Source: Bacillota bacterium (GTDB lineage Bacteria > Bacillota > Clostridia > Lachnospirales > Lachnospiraceae). From it: DNA of 64,000 bases. This document shows positions 62,200-64,000 of the stretch, one piece after another. The notes under the pieces are model-generated. The model saw nothing but the letters and a program-made list of their open reading frames with translations, had not been told where the DNA came from and did no database searches. Made by a program: the position numbers and the translations under genes. The number at the start of each line of letters is the position of its first letter. The stretch's first letter is position 1. The stretch spans positions 55,468 through 119,467 of the forward strand of contig JAEZGK010000002.1 in NCBI GenBank assembly GCA_023437365.1, read 5' to 3'.

Positions 62200-62243
62200 G
62201 GGAATGCTCCAAAACTCATATACATGATTTTCGAAGCATTCCC
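62200..62243 (-). terminator. Intercistronic hairpin between the binding-protein and permease genes
   Basis: A 20-bp imperfect stem (GGGAATGCT...AGCATTCCC with further AAA/TTT and TCAT/ATGA pairs) has a 4-nt loop. It lies about 20 nt after the binding-protein stop and has no long T-run. It may cause partial termination or protect the upstream mRNA, giving more binding protein than permease. Confidence 0.75.
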
Positions 62244-62265
62244 TGTTGATGAACAGTTTACTTCA

Positions 62266-63702
62266 TTATTTTGCTTTTTCAGCCTTCCAGGAATCCTTCA
62301 CTGTAGCTGCAACATCTTCCCAGGTCTTGCTGTCCTGAACATATTCCAGTAAAGCATCACCAAAGGCATTCTTGAAGTCCTCGCTCGGGAAAGCTGCGAA
62401 GGTCCAAGCCACTGAGCTTACGCCGTCCTTTGACATCCATGCAAGCACTTCTTTTGCGAGCGGATCAGCCGGCTTCTCAGCATCGGTAAAGGTATTGAAG
62501 GGAGCGATGAAACCTAACTGGTTAGTAACATAAGCTTTACCCTTATCACTGGAGAACAGCCACTCAACGAAAGCGACGGAAGCCTTCTGCTTAGCATCGG
62601 ATACCTTACTGTTGATAGCAAAGTAATTCTCAGTACCAACACATAAGCCCTGCTTCTCTTCTCCTGCTACACCGGTATAGATAGGCATAAACTTAATATC
62701 CTCAGCCTTAACTTCATTACCGTCTACACCGCTGATCTGTGACCATGCCCAGTTACCGTTCTGAACCATAGCGCACTGTCCAAGTGCAAACTCAGCCATG
62801 GAGTCATTTACAGTTTTACTGCCGAGCAGACCTTTTTTAGATGCGGAGTTATTTACATATAAATCAAAAATATTTCTGTAGTTATCACCATACTTGAACT
62901 GGATCTCATTGGATGCCAGGCCTGCAAGAACAGTGTTATCAAATGCTGTGTTATCCTTAAATTCATAGTATAAAGGAAGATTAGCAAGATGTGTCTGCCA
63001 TCTCCACTGCTCGCCTGCACTTAAGGAAGTAGAAGCGAATACGCCTTCAATACCAAGGTCAGCCTTATGAGCTGTCATATCCTCAACAACAGCCTTCAGG
63101 GTTGCGAAGTTATTTACTTCATCCATGGAAGCAACAGTGGTTGCTCTGTTTGTTAATGCGAAATATTTCTGCATGATAGCGTTATTATAGATAATGCCGT
63201 AACCTTCTACAACGTAAGGAATACCATAAACTCCATCACCGCTTGTAACTGCAAGGCTCTTATCGGATAAATAGCTGTATAACTGTGTGTCTTTTAGGTT
63301 GGCACAATAATCCTTCCAGGACTCGTAGCCAACAGGTCCGTTAATCTGGAAGATTGTCGGAGGATCTGACTTAGCAACCTCTGACTTTAAGGTCTGCTCG
63401 TATGTACCGCTTGCCGCTGTCACAACCTTAACCTTAACACCTGTCTCTGCCTCGTAATCAGCTGCAATCTGGTTATAAACCTCTGCGATCTCCGGCTTGA
63501 AGTTCAGGAAATAGATTTCATCTACCTTCTCTTCTTTGGCGGTATCTGCAGCAGGTGTAGCTTCTGCTGTATCCTGAGTTTTAGCTGCGGGGGTGCTCTC
63601 AGCAGGATCCTGTGCTGCTTCTTTTTTACCGCATGCCGCGAAAGAACCTACAATCATCATAAGAGCTAACAGGATTGCAAATACTTTACTAATTTTTTTC
63701 AT
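62266..63702 (-). CDS. ABC transporter sugar-binding lipoprotein (maltodextrin type)
   Basis: The start is ATG 63702 after AGAAGGAGAGG. The 478-residue product has a lipoprotein signal (KVFAILLALMMIVGSFAAC), an Ala/Thr/Pro/Glu linker (about 28-55) and an extracellular solute-binding family 1 fold (FLNFKPEIAEVYNQIAADYE; DPPTIFQINGP; FALGQCAMVQNGNWAW). A reading frame continues upstream to 63912 into the intron end but has no ribosome binding site. It is the first gene of the operon containing two permeases, malQ and the LacI regulator, so maltooligosaccharides are the likely ligands. Confidence 0.93.
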   Translation of the reverse strand: MKKISKVFAILLALMMIVGSFAACGKKEAAQDPAESTPAAKTQDTAEATPAADTAKEEKVDEIYFLNFKPEIAEVYNQIAADYEAETGVKVKVVTAASGTYEQTLKSEVAKSDPPTIFQINGPVGYESWKDYCANLKDTQLYSYLSDKSLAVTSGDGVYGIPYVVEGYGIIYNNAIMQKYFALTNRATTVASMDEVNNFATLKAVVEDMTAHKADLGIEGVFASTSLSAGEQWRWQTHLANLPLYYEFKDNTAFDNTVLAGLASNEIQFKYGDNYRNIFDLYVNNSASKKGLLGSKTVNDSMAEFALGQCAMVQNGNWAWSQISGVDGNEVKAEDIKFMPIYTGVAGEEKQGLCVGTENYFAINSKVSDAKQKASVAFVEWLFSSDKGKAYVTNQLGFIAPFNTFTDAEKPADPLAKEVLAWMSKDGVSSVAWTFAAFPSEDFKNAFGDALLEYVQDSKTWEDVAATVKDSWKAEKAK

Positions 63703-63772
63703 GACTACCTCTCCTTCTCGTTGTGGTTTAGCACAAGAATGCCGAACCAATTTGTTTATAATTTTCTTTGGA

Positions 63773-63802
63773 TACGTTGCCAGTAACGTTATCGGTAACG
63801 TT
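63773..63802 (-). promoter_or_regulatory. Three evenly spaced LacI-type operator-like sites
   Basis: TACGTT (63773), AACGTT (63785) and AACGTT (63797) recur at exact 12-bp intervals upstream of the binding-protein gene. The CG-centred palindromes resemble the core of LacI/MalR/CcpA-type operators. They lie just downstream of a possible promoter, as expected for repression by the LacI-family protein at 57716. Confidence 0.65.
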
Positions 63803-63811
63803 TCCATAAAT

Positions 63812-63840
63812 AATATTACCATAATTTCAAAAAAATGCAA
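63812..63840 (-). promoter_or_regulatory. Possible promoter of the maltodextrin operon
   Basis: On the minus strand TTGCAT (63835-63840) and AATATT (63812-63817) are 17 bp apart. The match to consensus is weak, but the placement directly before the operator-like sites is right. Confidence 0.4.
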
Positions 63841-63874
63841 GTCCTTTTTATTAAATTTTAACAACATACTTAAA

Positions 63875-64000
63875 ATCGAGTAGGAGGCGGTGACTAACCG
63901 CCGTCCTCTCACAGCACCGTGCGTACCGTTCGGTACACGGCGCTTTCAATAGTTGATGTGCACGGACTGATATGCAGTGGCTAAATCATAGAAGCCATTG
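63875..64000 (-). mobile_element. 3' end of a group II intron (domains V and VI)
   Basis: On the minus strand a domain V-like hairpin (63913-63944) starts AGCGCCGTGTACC and ends GGTACGCACGGTGCT, with the AGC triad and a CG bulge. It is followed by the linker GTGAGAGG and a domain VI stem GGCGGT/ACCGCC. The strand ends CCTACTCGAT, with a bulged branch-point A seven nt from the end at 63875. This is the standard ending of a bacterial group II intron. The rest, including any reverse transcriptase gene, lies beyond the window. The intron sits directly upstream of the maltodextrin operon promoter. Confidence 0.85.

Noticed and set aside
62266..63912. A longer binding protein starting in the intron end
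   Set aside because: The added 70 residues come from intron domain VI and the promoter region; the lipoprotein signal and ribosome binding site fix the start at 63702.

Overview
The window reads as a chromosomal segment of a low-to-moderate-GC, Gram-positive anaerobe of the Clostridia, most like Lachnospiraceae. This is inferred from gene families and style, not from any search: a dlt-like envelope operon, a DUF1836 protein, a YerC/TrpR-like regulator, GH43 and maltodextrin genes, AGGAGG-type ribosome binding sites and AT-rich spacers. No rRNA, tRNA or CRISPR array was recognised.

Left housekeeping arm (1-15.2 kb). A minus-strand operon encodes an Asp/Glu-type racemase, a DltA-like adenylation enzyme, a carrier protein, an MBOAT acyltransferase and a DltD-like SGNH protein cut by the window edge. 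It looks like a D-amino-acylation pathway whose substrate may not be D-alanine. Next come a membrane-anchored Ig/transglutaminase protein, a small Arg/Tyr-rich protein, a YerC-like regulator, DUF1836, pcrA behind a long leader, a small membrane protein, a 7 x 40 bp minisatellite, a lone NitT/TauT-type lipoprotein and a GH43 glycosidase.

Accessory island (15.3-42.7 kb), almost entirely minus strand. Its core is a ~2,700-residue subtilase-RHS polymorphic toxin with its immunity gene, preceded by a 1,745-residue Fn3/cohesin-like secreted protein. Beyond it lie two displaced toxin-tail/immunity cassettes, each ending in the same type of terminator and each followed by a gene for a serine-recombinase-like protein without catalytic residues (one full, one truncated). 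Two IS110 elements with possible bridge-RNA regions, an IS3 remnant and a phage-satellite-like fragment (RHH protein, zinc ribbon, prim-pol/helicase, HK97 capsid protein) are interleaved. A ~580 bp block holding the 3' end of the Fn3/cohesin gene plus the start signals of the next gene is duplicated, leaving a broken paralogue upstream.

Right housekeeping arm (43-64 kb). It holds an HtrA protease, pheA behind a 14-bp tandem-repeat leader, a DUF5050-like protein overlapping folC tail to tail, an RlmI-like methyltransferase, GtrA, PilT, an ABC-F ATPase, pirin, MltG, two small membrane proteins, and a maltodextrin operon (binding protein, two permeases, MalQ, LacI regulator) with three evenly spaced operator-like sites. 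The last 126 bases are the 3' end of a group II intron.
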